A DNA stretch of 64,000 bases from Trichocoleus sp. (GCA_036702865.1 DATNQD010000087.1:62001-126000); one strand, 5' to 3'. Numbered from the stretch's first letter, positions 1 through 9,472 are shown. The notes: a model not told the origin generated them from the letters alone. Translations and numbers: made by a program.

Positions 1-62
1 ATGATGCCAACGATCGGTTTTCGCATGAAAGAACTTGGAATTGTTTCGTAAAAGCCAAGTGA
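1..62 (+). CDS. possible 3' tail of a gene entering from the left
   Basis: Reading from base 3, an open frame enters the window and stops at TGA 60-62, giving about 19 residues that end in WNCFVKAK. The glycosyltransferase begins 52 bases later on the same strand, so an upstream partner is plausible. The stretch is too short to identify. Another frame also stays open to a TAA at 49-51, so even the frame is uncertain. Confidence 0.3.
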   Translation, partial: DANDRFSHERTWNCFVKAK

Positions 63-114
63 AAATCTGTCCCACGGTGGGCAACCTGAGCTTAGAACCA
101 GTATCGGGCAGGCT

Positions 115-1158
115 ATGAATCAGGCTGTTGATTTTCATTTCACTCCATCTTGTAGCGCCACGCTACTGCCGCAAGTCTCGGTCATTGTGCCAATTTACAA
201 TGGAGCAGCAGACCTGCCCGATTTGTTACACTGCTTGCAGCTTCAAACCTATCCAGCCGATCGAGTAGAATACCTGCTGATTGATAACGGCAGCACTGAT
301 CAAACCTTAAACCAGCTCCAAATCCTGACAGCCAATCTGCAAGCACCGACTGGGGCACCGCTCACCTTTCGCATTCTTACAGAACCTCACATTCAAAGCT
401 CCTATGCGGCTCGGAATCAGGGCATTTGCTTATCTAGCGGCGAAATCTTGGCATTTACAGATGCAGATTGCCGCCCTCATCCCAACTGGCTAGAGCACAT
501 CATCCAGCCCTTTGTTGATACAGAAATTGCGATCGTAGCAGGGGAAATTCTCGCCTTATCGGGCAACACACTTCTAGAGCGGTATGCCGATCGCCACAAA
601 GTTTTATCTCAAGAACATACTTTGGCACATCCTTTTTACCCCTATGGACAGACGGCAAATTTGGCAATTCGCAGGCAAGCTCTAGAACAAGTGGGTTTAT
701 TTCGTCCTCACCTGACTACTGGCGGAGATGCTGATTTGTGTTGGCGGATTCAGCAGCAGCATGTCGGGCGAATTTGTTTTGTAGAGCAGGCGATCGTTCG
801 ACATCGACACCGTTCGACCTTTGCAGATTTGCAGAGTCAGTGGCAGCGATATGGACGATCGAACCGTTACTTACATCAACTCCATGGAATTGAGTTAGGC
901 AAAGCTTTCACTCAGCGTGAATTGCTCTACCGCTGGATTCGGTGGTTCTGTAAGGAAGTCCCTGCTGCTCTGCTCCAAACAAAACTGGATCGTGAGACTG
1001 GGGGAACTTTGATCGATCGACTGATAGACACGCCCTTAAGCCTGTTCTGTCAGTCTGCTCGCGTTACCGGACAACAGCAGGCAAGCCTCCCTGAACAAGC
1101 CGATCGAATTGACTGGCTCCCAAATCACGCTTGTCATTCCAATTGCCGATCGGACTAA
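115..1158 (+). CDS. family 2 glycosyltransferase (GT-A fold)
   Basis: The 347-residue protein probably transfers a sugar from a nucleotide-sugar donor to a cell-surface glycan or lipid. It opens with the GT2 nucleotide-binding strand (VSVIVPIYNG, residues 22-31), followed by the LLIDNGSTD loop. A DAD-type metal-binding motif (AFTDADCRPHPNW) lies near residue 120, and GGDADLCWRI near residue 200 fits the acceptor or catalytic loop. No membrane anchor is obvious; the C-terminal part is basic with aromatic residues and may associate with the membrane. ATG at 115 is the natural start. Substrate and acceptor cannot be inferred, since the next gene is an unrelated hydrolase. Family assignment is firm; the pathway is unknown. 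Confidence 0.88.
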   Translation: MNQAVDFHFTPSCSATLLPQVSVIVPIYNGAADLPDLLHCLQLQTYPADRVEYLLIDNGSTDQTLNQLQILTANLQAPTGAPLTFRILTEPHIQSSYAARNQGICLSSGEILAFTDADCRPHPNWLEHIIQPFVDTEIAIVAGEILALSGNTLLERYADRHKVLSQEHTLAHPFYPYGQTANLAIRRQALEQVGLFRPHLTTGGDADLCWRIQQQHVGRICFVEQAIVRHRHRSTFADLQSQWQRYGRSNRYLHQLHGIELGKAFTQRELLYRWIRWFCKEVPAALLQTKLDRETGGTLIDRLIDTPLSLFCQSARVTGQQQASLPEQADRIDWLPNHACHSNCRSD

Positions 1159-1353
1159 CCCGAGACACTCAGCCAAAGCAATTGCAGCGTTCTATTAGAA
1201 CATTACGAAGATGTTACAGGTTGGCGTGACGTTGCAAAAAACGGGAAATACTATAGGCAATGTTGGTACCTTGCTCTTTGCAGTTTTGGCCTCCATGACT
1301 GGGGTCGATTTTTCATTCAGATTCAAAGCTTGCTGCATTTAACGCTCAGTGAA

Positions 1354-3321
1354 ATGCCTGTGAATCAGCCCCTTCCGCCCAAAGCAGTTTTATCCATGCC
1401 GCAATCCCCTGTTGTGTCAGCTTCTCGATGTGAACAAGCCACACCACTGCATCAGCAAGCCTTACCCCACGCTTCTCGTTCAACCCCAACAGCAAATGGC
1501 TTAACGAGATGGAAACAGATTAAGGGGTTGCTTTGGGGCATCGGCTTGGGACTGGGATGGGGAGTTGCAGCACCAGGCTTGGCAGCAGAGCAGGTCGTAG
1601 TCCGGTTCGGTCCATTGCAGCAGTCGATCGCCATTTCAGATTTAGAATATTTCGCCCAAACGGGGAACGTTCCTTCGGGCTTGCAGTTCTATCGTCCATT
1701 GCTGAATCAAGAAGTGCGCTATGTGTTACGAAACCGTCTTCATCTTGATCCAAACGTGGGGGACAAACTGGTCGAAGACTTGCTCCACTCCTCGTCGGGT
1801 GAACGCTTTCTCAATACACTTCAGGTTGCCTTGCCCAGTGCCAATGCTAACCAGATCCGCGTTGCGATGATGCGGGCTGCAAAACAACAAGACGGCATGA
1901 GTGTTTTGAGCTTGCTGCGATCGTTCCCTGTCCAAACTGTGACTGTGGATGCCGCTTCAGCCATTGCACTCGCTTCTCAAATTAATCTTCCCTATTGGCA
2001 AAGCCAGACCCTAAGTTCAGTGCTGGAGCGAGAATTGACTGTTAAAAGTACGCCCCTCCGCACTCAAATTGATCCCGCTCAAACAGGTCCGTCCTGGGTT
2101 TGGAAGCAGAATTTGACGCTGCGCGACTATCAGCGCGATCGATCGATCCCCGTTGATATTTACTGGAGCCGCCGCACTCAGGGTCCGTTGGTTGTGCTTT
2201 CTCATGGGTTTGGAGCCGATCGCCGCTTTCTAGGGTATCTTGCCTATCATCTCGCTTCTTATGGAGTGACTGTAGTCGCGTTAGAGCATCCGGGAAGCAA
2301 TGTCACCTGGTTGACCAGCAATTCTTTGAATCAAGCAGGCATCAATGCAATGAGCACTATCCTGCCTGCCTCAGAGTTTATCGATCGCCCCAAGGATGTT
2401 AGCTTTGTTCTCGATCGGCTGAGCTTGATGAATCGGTTTTCGAGTACGTTGCGGGGTCGGCTCAACACAGATCAAGTCACAATCATTGGGCATTCACTCG
2501 GGGGATATACAGCGCTGGCGCTGGCAGGAGCACAGCCAAACTTGAAGCATCTGCGCCAGTTTTGTAATGATCCTGAACCCGTTGTTTTCTCCCCGGCTGA
2601 TCTGCTTCAGTGTAATGCTGCTGATCTCCCCGATCGTCCTGAAAAACTGCGCGATCGACGGGTTGTCCAAGCAATCTTGCTTAACCCGGTAATTGGGCGA
2701 CTCTTTGACGAAAAAGGGCTATCTCAGGTCACGACTCCAATCATGATGTTGGCGGGCACGGATGATGCCATTACACCAGCCGTGAGCCAGCAGTTTTTGC
2801 CATTTACAGAGTTAAAGACTGACAAATATCTGCTAACGGCGATCGGCGGCACGCACTTAAGCGTTGGTGATCCGGCAAATCTGAACCATGCCTTGACTCA
2901 AAGCATTTTTGTCCGTGAACGACCCGACAATGAGACAGAAGCCCTCCGCCAGCTGCTCAAAGGCGTGAGTTTGGCATTCATCAAGCAACTAACACCAGAA
3001 GCTCGCCGCTACAGCCCTTTTCTCTCTCCAGGCTACGCCCAATCATTTTCAACCCCAAATATGAAGCTGCGGTTGAATGCAGAACTGCCACCCAACTTTA
3101 CCAACTGGCTCAAAATGGCGGCTCTGCCAATGGAGCAACTGGTATCTGGGACACTGGCTCAGCGACGGCAAGCAGCACAACAAGGGATTTGTGACCTCAA
3201 TCCCAATTGCATTCTCAACAATCTGCCACTGGTGATGTTTATCTTACCGGGAGGGTTACCCATTGCCGCGAGTCAGATGTTCAACCTGAAGCGACGGATG
3301 CGACGCAAATCTCAACCCTAA
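1354..3321 (+). CDS. secreted DUF1400 / alpha-beta hydrolase protein
   Basis: This is a cyanobacterial two-part protein. A DUF1400-like region (from about residue 80, beginning EQVVVRFGPLQQS) is followed by an alpha/beta-hydrolase domain with the nucleophile elbow GHSLGG near residue 381 and an oxyanion region around LSHGFGADRR. A late aspartate (AGTDDA) and histidine (GGTHLS) complete a likely Ser-Asp-His triad. A hydrophobic segment ending APGLAAEQ (about residues 58-79) looks like a signal peptide or anchor after an unusually long polar leader. The frame opens with TTG at 1330; ATG 1354 is preferred, and ATG 1396 would shorten the leader further. It is probably an exported esterase or lipase-like enzyme. 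The substrate is not visible. Confidence 0.85.
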   Translation: MPVNQPLPPKAVLSMPQSPVVSASRCEQATPLHQQALPHASRSTPTANGLTRWKQIKGLLWGIGLGLGWGVAAPGLAAEQVVVRFGPLQQSIAISDLEYFAQTGNVPSGLQFYRPLLNQEVRYVLRNRLHLDPNVGDKLVEDLLHSSSGERFLNTLQVALPSANANQIRVAMMRAAKQQDGMSVLSLLRSFPVQTVTVDAASAIALASQINLPYWQSQTLSSVLERELTVKSTPLRTQIDPAQTGPSWVWKQNLTLRDYQRDRSIPVDIYWSRRTQGPLVVLSHGFGADRRFLGYLAYHLASYGVTVVALEHPGSNVTWLTSNSLNQAGINAMSTILPASEFIDRPKDVSFVLDRLSLMNRFSSTLRGRLNTDQVTIIGHSLGGYTALALAGAQPNLKHLRQFCNDPEPVVFSPADLLQCNAADLPDRPEKLRDRRVVQAILLNPVIGRLFDEKGLSQVTTPIMMLAGTDDAITPAVSQQFLPFTELKTDKYLLTAIGGTHLSVGDPANLNHALTQSIFVRERPDNETEALRQLLKGVSLAFIKQLTPEARRYSPFLSPGYAQSFSTPNMKLRLNAELPPNFTNWLKMAALPMEQLVSGTLAQRRQAAQQGICDLNPNCILNNLPLVMFILPGGLPIAASQMFNLKRRMRRKSQP

Positions 3322-3348
3322 AGCCCCTGAAGCCAACAATCGGGCTTT
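3320..3348 (+). terminator. weak terminator-like hairpin after the DUF1400 hydrolase
   Basis: Arms AAAGCCC (3320-3326) and GGGCTTT (3342-3348) can pair across a 15-base loop and lie directly on the hydrolase stop codon. Only a short T-rich stretch follows (TTTCTC), so termination strength is doubtful. Confidence 0.35.
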
Positions 3349-3414
3349 CTCGACAGCCTCCCGATAAAGGTCAGTAACGATACTGCGACAGGGGTGAACA
3401 TTTTTAGCTAGATT

Positions 3415-3457
3415 TAGGATCTATCTTTATGCAAGACGCACACCAGGGTAGATCCTA
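3415..3457. promoter_or_regulatory. 9-bp inverted repeat upstream of the nfeD-like gene
   Basis: TAGGATCTA (3415-3423) is matched by its exact reverse complement TAGATCCTA (3449-3457) across a 25-base spacer. The right arm lies inside a smaller palindrome, GGTAGATCCTACC. The element ends 18 bases before the ATG at 3476, so it could be an operator or an RNA hairpin that affects initiation. No regulator is identifiable. Confidence 0.4.
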
Positions 3458-3475
3458 CCTTTATTTTCTCAACTC

Positions 3476-3928
3476 ATGTCTAGCTTGCCGCCCTATGTCG
3501 TCTGGTTGTTTGTTGGGTTTCTTTGTCTCTTAATCGGCATGGCTGTGGGGGAACCCGTTGCTGCTTCGTTAGGGGTAGCTGCTTTAATTACTGCAATTGC
3601 TGCGTTATCTGTCCCTTCTATTCCCGTACAGGTTGTATTGTGGGGGATCTTATCGATCGCCCTTGCCGTTGTGTTACGAGGCATGGTTCCGCAAGCTTCA
3701 AAAGACCTTCAGCCAAGTGTCCAGGCGACTGTCAGTGAACCCATTTTGCCCGGAGAAGCCGGGTTGGTTTCCTATGAAGGGGTACTTTGGAAAGCCCGCT
3801 GTCAGATTTCAGATATCTCGATCGCCTCAGGTCAGATTGTACATGTAGTTGGTCGGCAAGGACTAACGCTAATTGTTCTACCGACCACTTTTGCAGAGGA
3901 GTTATCCGATCATCCCCGTTCTTTGTGA
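3476..3928 (+). CDS. NfeD-family membrane protein
   Basis: This 150-residue protein has two or three N-terminal hydrophobic segments (about residues 7-70: VVWLFVGFLCLLIGMAVG, then LGVAALITAIAALSV and VVLWGILSIALAVVL). A soluble C-terminal domain of about 70 residues follows, containing PGEAGLVSYEGVLWKARC, typical of the NfeD OB-fold domain. NfeD proteins partner with SPFH/slipin proteins in membrane microdomains, and the slipin gene begins 60 bases downstream on the same strand. ATG at 3476 is directly usable. The exact cellular role of short NfeD proteins is not settled. Confidence 0.82.
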   Translation: MSSLPPYVVWLFVGFLCLLIGMAVGEPVAASLGVAALITAIAALSVPSIPVQVVLWGILSIALAVVLRGMVPQASKDLQPSVQATVSEPILPGEAGLVSYEGVLWKARCQISDISIASGQIVHVVGRQGLTLIVLPTTFAEELSDHPRSL

Positions 3929-3988
3929 TAGGGATATATTTGAACTATGGGATAAATTCTCTCTATCCCCTCTGAAACGAAGGTATCT

Positions 3989-4852
3989 ATGAACTCTCCG
4001 CTCATTTGGGTCTTTGCTGTTGTTCTCAGCGTCATCGGAGCAACTGTTGGGTCAATCAAGCGAATTAACGAGGGAAATGAAGCCCTGGTCGAACGATTGG
4101 GACGTTATCACCGCAAACTCACGCCAGGATTAAATTTTTGGGTGCTGCCAGTGGTGGATGAGGTCGTGATTGAAGCATCAAGCCGGGAGCAAATCCTCGA
4201 CATTGACCCTAGCGACGCAATCACGAAAGACAACGTCACGATCAAAATTGATGCGGTGGTCTTCTGGAAAATTCTGGAACTCCAGCAAGCTTATTATGAG
4301 ATTTCCGACATTGAGGAAGCTCTAAGGAATCTGGTCATCACTACCCTTCGATCGCAGATTGGTCGCATGGATCTGCAAGATATTTACTCTTCGAGAACTG
4401 AAATTAACCGATCGCTGCTGGAAAACCTGGATGAAGCCACTGAACCCTGGGGCGTCAAGGTTACCCGAGTTGAAGTGCAAGACATTGAGCTACCCAGCAA
4501 CGTGAAAACATCTCTGGAGAAGGAACGCGCTTCAATTAGTGAGCGCCGAGCCATGGAAGCAGAAGCAGAAGGTAAAAAGAACGCGGCGATCGAAAGTGCT
4601 GAAGCGGTGGCTGAGTCAATTCGTCGGATCTCACAGGTGTTGAAGACAGAACCGGATGGCGAACGCATCTTAAAGTATCTCGTCACCCAAAGATATGTTG
4701 ATGCCAACTATCAGCTCGGACAAAGCGCCAACGCTAAAGTCGTCTTTATGAATCCTCAAGACCTTTCTGAAGGAATTGCAAACATCATTTCTGAAGAAGG
4801 TAGCCCCCAGCATAAAAAGAACATCGAAGGCGGAAAGGATAAGCAGGAGTAG
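3989..4852 (+). CDS. slipin / stomatin-like SPFH (band 7) protein
   Basis: An N-terminal membrane segment (LIWVFAVVLSVIGATVGSI) is followed by the canonical SPFH start (NEGNEALVERLGRYHRKLTPGL) and the band 7 core (DNVTIKIDAVVFWKI, then DLQDIYSSRTEINRSLLENLDEAT). A charged helical stretch rich in Ala and Glu (about residues 175-215) should form the oligomerising coiled coil. At 287 residues it matches the usual length. It likely forms ring or cage assemblies at the membrane together with the upstream NfeD-like protein; the pairing is a well-known conserved arrangement. The genes are probably one transcript. Confidence 0.9.
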   Translation: MNSPLIWVFAVVLSVIGATVGSIKRINEGNEALVERLGRYHRKLTPGLNFWVLPVVDEVVIEASSREQILDIDPSDAITKDNVTIKIDAVVFWKILELQQAYYEISDIEEALRNLVITTLRSQIGRMDLQDIYSSRTEINRSLLENLDEATEPWGVKVTRVEVQDIELPSNVKTSLEKERASISERRAMEAEAEGKKNAAIESAEAVAESIRRISQVLKTEPDGERILKYLVTQRYVDANYQLGQSANAKVVFMNPQDLSEGIANIISEEGSPQHKKNIEGGKDKQE

Positions 4853-4891
4853 GGAATAGGCAGCCCGTTCTCTTGGCTCTATCTCCGCAAC

Positions 4892-5773
4892 TCACTCCCT
4901 CACTTCCGGCAAATCACGTCTCCGCCAAATGACATCCGCAACCTGGCAAACTTCTCGCATTTCTGCAACATCATGAACGCGCAGCACATCAGCAGAGCCA
5001 GCAATTGCAGCACAGCAGGTCGCGGCAGTGCCCCACACTCTTTGCTGCGGGTCAGGCTGATTCAAAATTCGACCAATAAAGCTTTTGCGCGATGTCCCAA
5101 TCAGCAAAGGGTAGCCGAGTTCTCGGAACTGGGGCAGTTGCCGCAGGATCTCTAGATTTTGAGCAGCAGTTTTAGCAAATCCGATACCCGGATCGAGCAT
5201 AATGCGATCGGCAGGAATTCCAGCATCAATGGCACGATCAGCTTGCTGTCTCAAAAAATTGTAGATTTCGCCAATCAGATCTTCATAAGCCGTCAAATTT
5301 TGCATTGTCTTGGGATTGCCGCGAATATGCATCAAGACAATTGGCACTTTCAAGTCAGCAACAGTTGACAGCATTTTTGCATCAAAGGTTGCACCCGAAA
5401 TATCATTAATCAAGTCTGCTCCAGCGGTGATCGCGGCTTCGGCAACGCTCGATCGGGTCGTATCTACAGAAATGGGAATTTGGGAAAGCTTGGGGTGCGA
5501 TCGGATTGCCTCAATGACTGGAATGACGCGCTCAAGTTCTGCCGCAACAGAGACTTCTTCTGCCTGAGGACGAGTCGATTGTCCACCAATATCCAGAATA
5601 TGCGTGCCTGCGGCTACTAAACGCTCTGCCTGCATCAAAGCAGCTTCTAGTTGGTTGAATTGCCCACCGTCACTAAAACTATCTGGAGTAACGTTCAAGA
5701 CCCCCATGAGATAGGTCTGCTTTCCCCAATCAAAGGGTTGGTTGTGAATGATCCAGGGAGCGATCGTTGTCAT
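4892..5773 (-). CDS. folP: dihydropteroate synthase
   Basis: FolP condenses p-aminobenzoate with 6-hydroxymethyl-7,8-dihydropterin diphosphate to make dihydropteroate in folate biosynthesis. The diagnostic signatures are present: MGVLNVTPDSFSDGG near the N-terminus, GGQSTRP, SVDTTRSSVAEAA, INDISG, and the late lysine motif IGTSRKSFIGRI. From ATG 5773 it is 293 residues, normal for the family. A GTG at 5809 in the same frame would add 12 residues with no homology signal, so ATG is preferred. It converges on the slipin gene with only 39 bases between stops and diverges from the PP2C phosphatase gene. Confidence 0.96.
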   Translation of the reverse strand: MTTIAPWIIHNQPFDWGKQTYLMGVLNVTPDSFSDGGQFNQLEAALMQAERLVAAGTHILDIGGQSTRPQAEEVSVAAELERVIPVIEAIRSHPKLSQIPISVDTTRSSVAEAAITAGADLINDISGATFDAKMLSTVADLKVPIVLMHIRGNPKTMQNLTAYEDLIGEIYNFLRQQADRAIDAGIPADRIMLDPGIGFAKTAAQNLEILRQLPQFRELGYPLLIGTSRKSFIGRILNQPDPQQRVWGTAATCCAAIAGSADVLRVHDVAEMREVCQVADVIWRRRDLPEVRE

Positions 5774-6140
5774 CTTGTTGTCATCGTCGAAACGGACATT
5801 CAATCCCACAGTGAGTGCTTGAGCAATTTTGCAAAGTACTGCAATATTGGGTCAAGCACAAGCAAAAACCTATTTCTTCAATTTCAGAATTCGCAAAAAT
5901 GGGGAGAGGGGAGCTAAATTGAAGGAACTTCACTCGGGAAACTGAGTATTGCACTGTGATTTTGGGTACGTTAGGGGGGCGATACCAGATACAGGCTGAG
6001 CCCAGAATCGGATAACCTGTACAAAGGCAAAGTCTAGTTTAATCCCTATGAGCAGGAAATCATGTTCCACCACCTGCTACCACATCCGAAGCGATTCGTT
6101 CTTCGCCTTCGCCTATGCTGGGAGTTGAGGGAGTTCCTTC
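5774..6140. other. intergenic region between folP and the PP2C gene
   Basis: About 370 bases between divergent genes must hold both promoters. I see no credible ORF, hairpin terminator or riboswitch. A purine-rich patch (GGGAGTTGAGGGAG, about 6119-6132) lies before the phosphatase ATG and may serve as its ribosome-binding region. Confidence 0.5.
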
Positions 6141-8207
6141 ATGCTAATCTGTCCTGAATGCTTGTTCGAGAATCCAGATAACAATAAGTTCTGTCAGCAA
6201 TGTGGCGTTTCTCTCGTAGAGCAAACTTGCCCTAGCTGTGGCTTTTCTGTGCCCTTCACGCTGGCACAATGCCCCCAATGTCACGCTGCCACTGGCATTG
6301 CCCGCACCGCGATTCTTTCATTGTCCACTCCTCGCCCACCGTCTTCCTCTGAAGGCACTGGCTTGGATAGCCCTGGGTTTCCAGAAGCAGCACCCGGACA
6401 ATATTTGGATGCCCAACAGCGATACCAGCTGCTAGAACCGATCACCAATGACCCAGCCAGCGAGGAAGCCGATCGAACCGTTCGCGTTCTCGACTGCAAT
6501 CCGCTGCAAGCCTCCCTGCTACAAATCCTCTATCCACAGCTCGATCGCACTCCCCCCGCTTCTACCGCCACTACTCCCCTTAACATTCCGGCGCTTGCCC
6601 AGCGCTACTTAGACCTCCAGGCAGAATACCCTTCACTGCCGTTGCCGAAAATCTATGATGCCTGGGAGAGCCAGGGCATTTCGCTCATTCTGTTAGAAGA
6701 TCGCTCTCATTTCATCAAACTGGCTAACCTCTGGGAAGATCAGGCTGTTTTGCCGCTCCAAATTCTGCACTGGTTGCATGAAATGACTGAACTTTGGGCA
6801 GTTTTGGAACCTCAGCACTGTCGGCGCAGTCTGTTGGAGTTATCCAACTTGTATGTTGACGAAGACCACTTGCTTTGCCTACAGCGGCTCTATGAGGATT
6901 TGCCTGATCGCCCTCCTACCCTGCAAGACCTCGGCATCCTGTGGCAGCGATTATTCCAGCAATCTCAGCGCACCCTGATTGGAGAACTCGTTGTTCTTTG
7001 TCAGGAGTTAATCCTGGGAAAGGTGGATTCGGTTAAAACGTTGCGATCGAGAATTGAGACGATCGCCATCACCCTTCAATCCCATTCTGAAGCGATTGCC
7101 ATGAGTTCTGACCCAACCGAACCCCTCCATTCCTCGCCAAATCCTGAGCAGCCGCTCCAGAAAGCCGTCACTCCTGCTGCTGCCCAGCCTCCAGCAAGTC
7201 CGCCAACTGATCCACCCACTGATTCCTTAACCTTTGATGCTGACGACTACGCTGGACGCTCAACCGCCATCCAGTTCTCTGACACAGAGAATGAAGGGGG
7301 CACAGACAGCGATGATTTGCCCACCGTTGTATTGCCAATGCGCTTAGTCAGCTTGGAAGATGCCGGACGAACCGATGTTGGGCGACAGCGTGACCACAAC
7401 GAAGATTGCTTTAGCATCCATACTGAAGTTGTGAAAAACGAAAGCCTTCAGGGAAGAACCATGCGGGCAAAAGGGCTTTACATCCTCTGCGATGGAATGG
7501 GCGGTCATGCAGGGGGTGAAGTCGCTAGTGCGCTGGCAGTAGAAACTCTACGCAAATACTTTGCGACTCATTGGCAGGAAAGGCTACCAAGTGAAGCCTG
7601 TATTCGAGATGCCATTCAGCAGGCAAATAGCGTTATCTATGACCTGAACCAACAAAATGCCCGATCGGGCAGTGGTCGTATGGGAACCACTTTAGTTTTG
7701 GTTTTAATTCAAGATACCGAAGCAGCCGTTGCTCATGTTGGAGACAGCCGCCTCTACCGCTTTAGCCGCCGTCGGGGGTTAGAACAGGTAACGCTCGATC
7801 ATGAAGTCGGACAGCGAGAAATTCAGCGAGGGGTTGAACCTACGATCGCCTATGCCCGTCCTGATGCTTACCAATTGACTCAGGCACTTGGACCCAGAGA
7901 CGAGCATTTCATCAACCCAGACGTCAAATTTCTAGAAGTCAACGAAGACCTGCTGCTAGTTCTCTGCTCAGACGGGTTATCCGACAATGACCTGCTGGAG
8001 TCTCATTGGCATACCCATCTAGAACCTTTGCTCAGCACGCAAACCAATCTGGAGCAAGGAGCTTCCCAACTGATCGAGCTGGGCAACCGCCATAATGGAC
8101 ATGACAACATCACAGCGATTGTCATTCGAGCTAAGGTGCGTCCAGATCTGGAAATGTTGGGGCAGAAGCTGGAACAGGTTAGTCAGAGTCACCAGGAAGA
8201 AAGCTAA
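6141..8207 (+). CDS. PP2C-family Ser/Thr phosphatase with N-terminal zinc ribbons
   Basis: A 688-residue cytoplasmic signalling protein. Residues 1-50 form a double zinc ribbon with four CxxC pairs (CPEC, CQQC, CPSC, CPQC). Residues about 87-310 (starting GQYLDAQQRYQLLEPI) resemble a degenerate protein-kinase-like region without visible catalytic motifs. A Pro/Ser/Thr-rich linker follows to about 400. The PP2C catalytic domain runs from about 407 to 680, with metal-binding motifs DVGRQRDHNED, DGMGGHAGGE, VAHVGDSRLYR, CSDGLSD and GHDNITAIV. It should dephosphorylate phospho-Ser/Thr proteins using two Mn/Mg ions. It is isolated in the window, so its targets are unknown. The domain order is known from other cyanobacteria. 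Confidence 0.92.
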   Translation: MLICPECLFENPDNNKFCQQCGVSLVEQTCPSCGFSVPFTLAQCPQCHAATGIARTAILSLSTPRPPSSSEGTGLDSPGFPEAAPGQYLDAQQRYQLLEPITNDPASEEADRTVRVLDCNPLQASLLQILYPQLDRTPPASTATTPLNIPALAQRYLDLQAEYPSLPLPKIYDAWESQGISLILLEDRSHFIKLANLWEDQAVLPLQILHWLHEMTELWAVLEPQHCRRSLLELSNLYVDEDHLLCLQRLYEDLPDRPPTLQDLGILWQRLFQQSQRTLIGELVVLCQELILGKVDSVKTLRSRIETIAITLQSHSEAIAMSSDPTEPLHSSPNPEQPLQKAVTPAAAQPPASPPTDPPTDSLTFDADDYAGRSTAIQFSDTENEGGTDSDDLPTVVLPMRLVSLEDAGRTDVGRQRDHNEDCFSIHTEVVKNESLQGRTMRAKGLYILCDGMGGHAGGEVASALAVETLRKYFATHWQERLPSEACIRDAIQQANSVIYDLNQQNARSGSGRMGTTLVLVLIQDTEAAVAHVGDSRLYRFSRRRGLEQVTLDHEVGQREIQRGVEPTIAYARPDAYQLTQALGPRDEHFINPDVKFLEVNEDLLLVLCSDGLSDNDLLESHWHTHLEPLLSTQTNLEQGASQLIELGNRHNGHDNITAIVIRAKVRPDLEMLGQKLEQVSQSHQEES

Positions 8208-8209
8208 GA

Positions 8210-8446
8210 TTACTCGTTCTCTTCCCAGGTTTCTACAGTAAGGAAATCACTGATTGGGTCTTGCATTGAGAAGTCGAAATCTGCAAGTTCGCGCTTCCAG
8301 TAAGACCAATCATCTCCATACAAAAGAGCAATCTTCCACAGTTGATCGGTCGGCTTCAACACTTTGGACTGCACCAGCGATCGAACTTGGCGCTGCAACT
8401 TTTCCATCGGGTGAGCAACCTTCTGGCTTGTAACACTCTGTGTCAT
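8210..8446 (-). CDS. DUF4327-like small cyanobacterial protein
   Basis: The 78-residue soluble protein has the core HPMEKLQRQVRSLVQSK followed by an acidic, tryptophan-containing half (IALLYGDDWSYWKREL) and an acidic C-terminus. I match this from memory to DUF4327, a cyanobacterial family of unknown function. The gene converges on the PP2C gene with two bases between stops, so their 3' ends likely overlap in transcription. ATG at 8446 is clear. The function is unknown. Confidence 0.7.
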   Translation of the reverse strand: MTQSVTSQKVAHPMEKLQRQVRSLVQSKVLKPTDQLWKIALLYGDDWSYWKRELADFDFSMQDPISDFLTVETWEENE

Positions 8447-8782
8447 ATTGATTCGAGTTTAATTTTGCTTGGGTTCAGTTTTATGAATCTTTGGTTAGCT
8501 TGCTCCCGTTGCCCTACTTACAGTGCGCTCTTATCGAGCTTGTCATGCCGCACAAAATGTATCTAGGAGTAGCCTTTCAATAGTTTATGCTAGCACAAAC
8601 TTTTCAACGTTGCTTTAGATTTTCAGCACTGCTCAAGATATTGCTCATTGCAATCACCCTTGACTCTAAGCATAGCTTTTGCTAATTCATCATCTATTAA
8701 AATAGTAGCTCAAGATCTTTGCGGCTCACAGGCAATCTGCTAACATAAGGAGTTTGGGAAGCTTTAATAGAGAGGAAATCAG
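8447..8782. other. rpsD leader and intergenic region
   Basis: About 335 bases lie between the divergent DUF4327-like gene and rpsD. A TTGACT hexamer at 8660-8665 could be a -35 element, but no good -10 lies at 16-18 bases, so I do not call a promoter. A purine-rich GAGAGGA stands just before the rpsD ATG and is a good Shine-Dalgarno. No convincing ORF or tRNA was seen. Confidence 0.4.
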
Positions 8783-9391
8783 ATGTCACGGTATCGAGGT
8801 CCGCGCCTCCGGATTGTGCGCCGCTTAGGAGAACTCCCTGGGCTGAGCCGCAAGAGTCCCCGACGCGCTTATCCCCCCGGTCAGCATGGTCAGGCACGCA
8901 AAAAGCGTTCTGAGTATGCCGTTCGACTGGAAGAAAAACAAAAGCTCCGCTTCAATTATGGTGTTTCTGAGCGCCAGTTGCTTCGCTATGTGCGGAAAGC
9001 ACGTCGGGCATCTGGTTCCACTGGTTTAGTACTACTGCAACTGCTGGAAATGCGCCTTGATAACACCGTTTTCCGTTTAGGGTTGGGTCCAACCATCCCA
9101 GGCGCAAGGCAGTTGGTTAATCATGGTCACGTGACAGTGAACGGGCGTGTCGTTGACATTCCCAGCTATCAGTGCAAGCCAGGTGATGTAATTGCTGTGC
9201 GTGATAACGAGCGGTCTCGCAAATTAGTTGAAAGCAACCTGCAATTTCCCGGCTTGGCGAACCTGCCCAGCCACCTAGAGTTTGATAAGAACAAAAAGGA
9301 AGGCAAAGTCAACGGCGTTGTAGAACGCGAGTGGGTTGCTCTCCAGGTCAACGAACTCCTTGTGGTTGAGTACTATTCTCGTCAGGCATAA
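8783..9391 (+). CDS. rpsD: 30S ribosomal protein S4
   Basis: S4 nucleates 16S rRNA folding in the 30S body. The protein has the family start [16 protein letters not shown], the basic segment ending in [21 protein letters not shown], and the S4 RNA-binding domain with [10 protein letters not shown] and [14 protein letters not shown]. The end VEYYSRQA is typical, and at 202 residues it is full length. A strong ribosome-binding site (GAGAGGA) lies upstream. It is monocistronic here: a convincing intrinsic terminator begins 82 bases after the stop, and the next gene is convergent. Confidence 0.98.
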   Translation: MSRYRGPRLRIVRRLGELPGLSRKSPRRAYPPGQHGQARKKRSEYAVRLEEKQKLRFNYGVSERQLLRYVRKARRASGSTGLVLLQLLEMRLDNTVFRLGLGPTIPGARQLVNHGHVTVNGRVVDIPSYQCKPGDVIAVRDNERSRKLVESNLQFPGLANLPSHLEFDKNKKEGKVNGVVEREWVALQVNELLVVEYYSRQA

Positions 9392-9472
9392 AACCCGACC
9401 TATCAGCTTCCTAAACAGTCCACTGTATTGTTGTCTCTGTGCGGCTGCGGAACAACAGATAAAATCTTGAAG

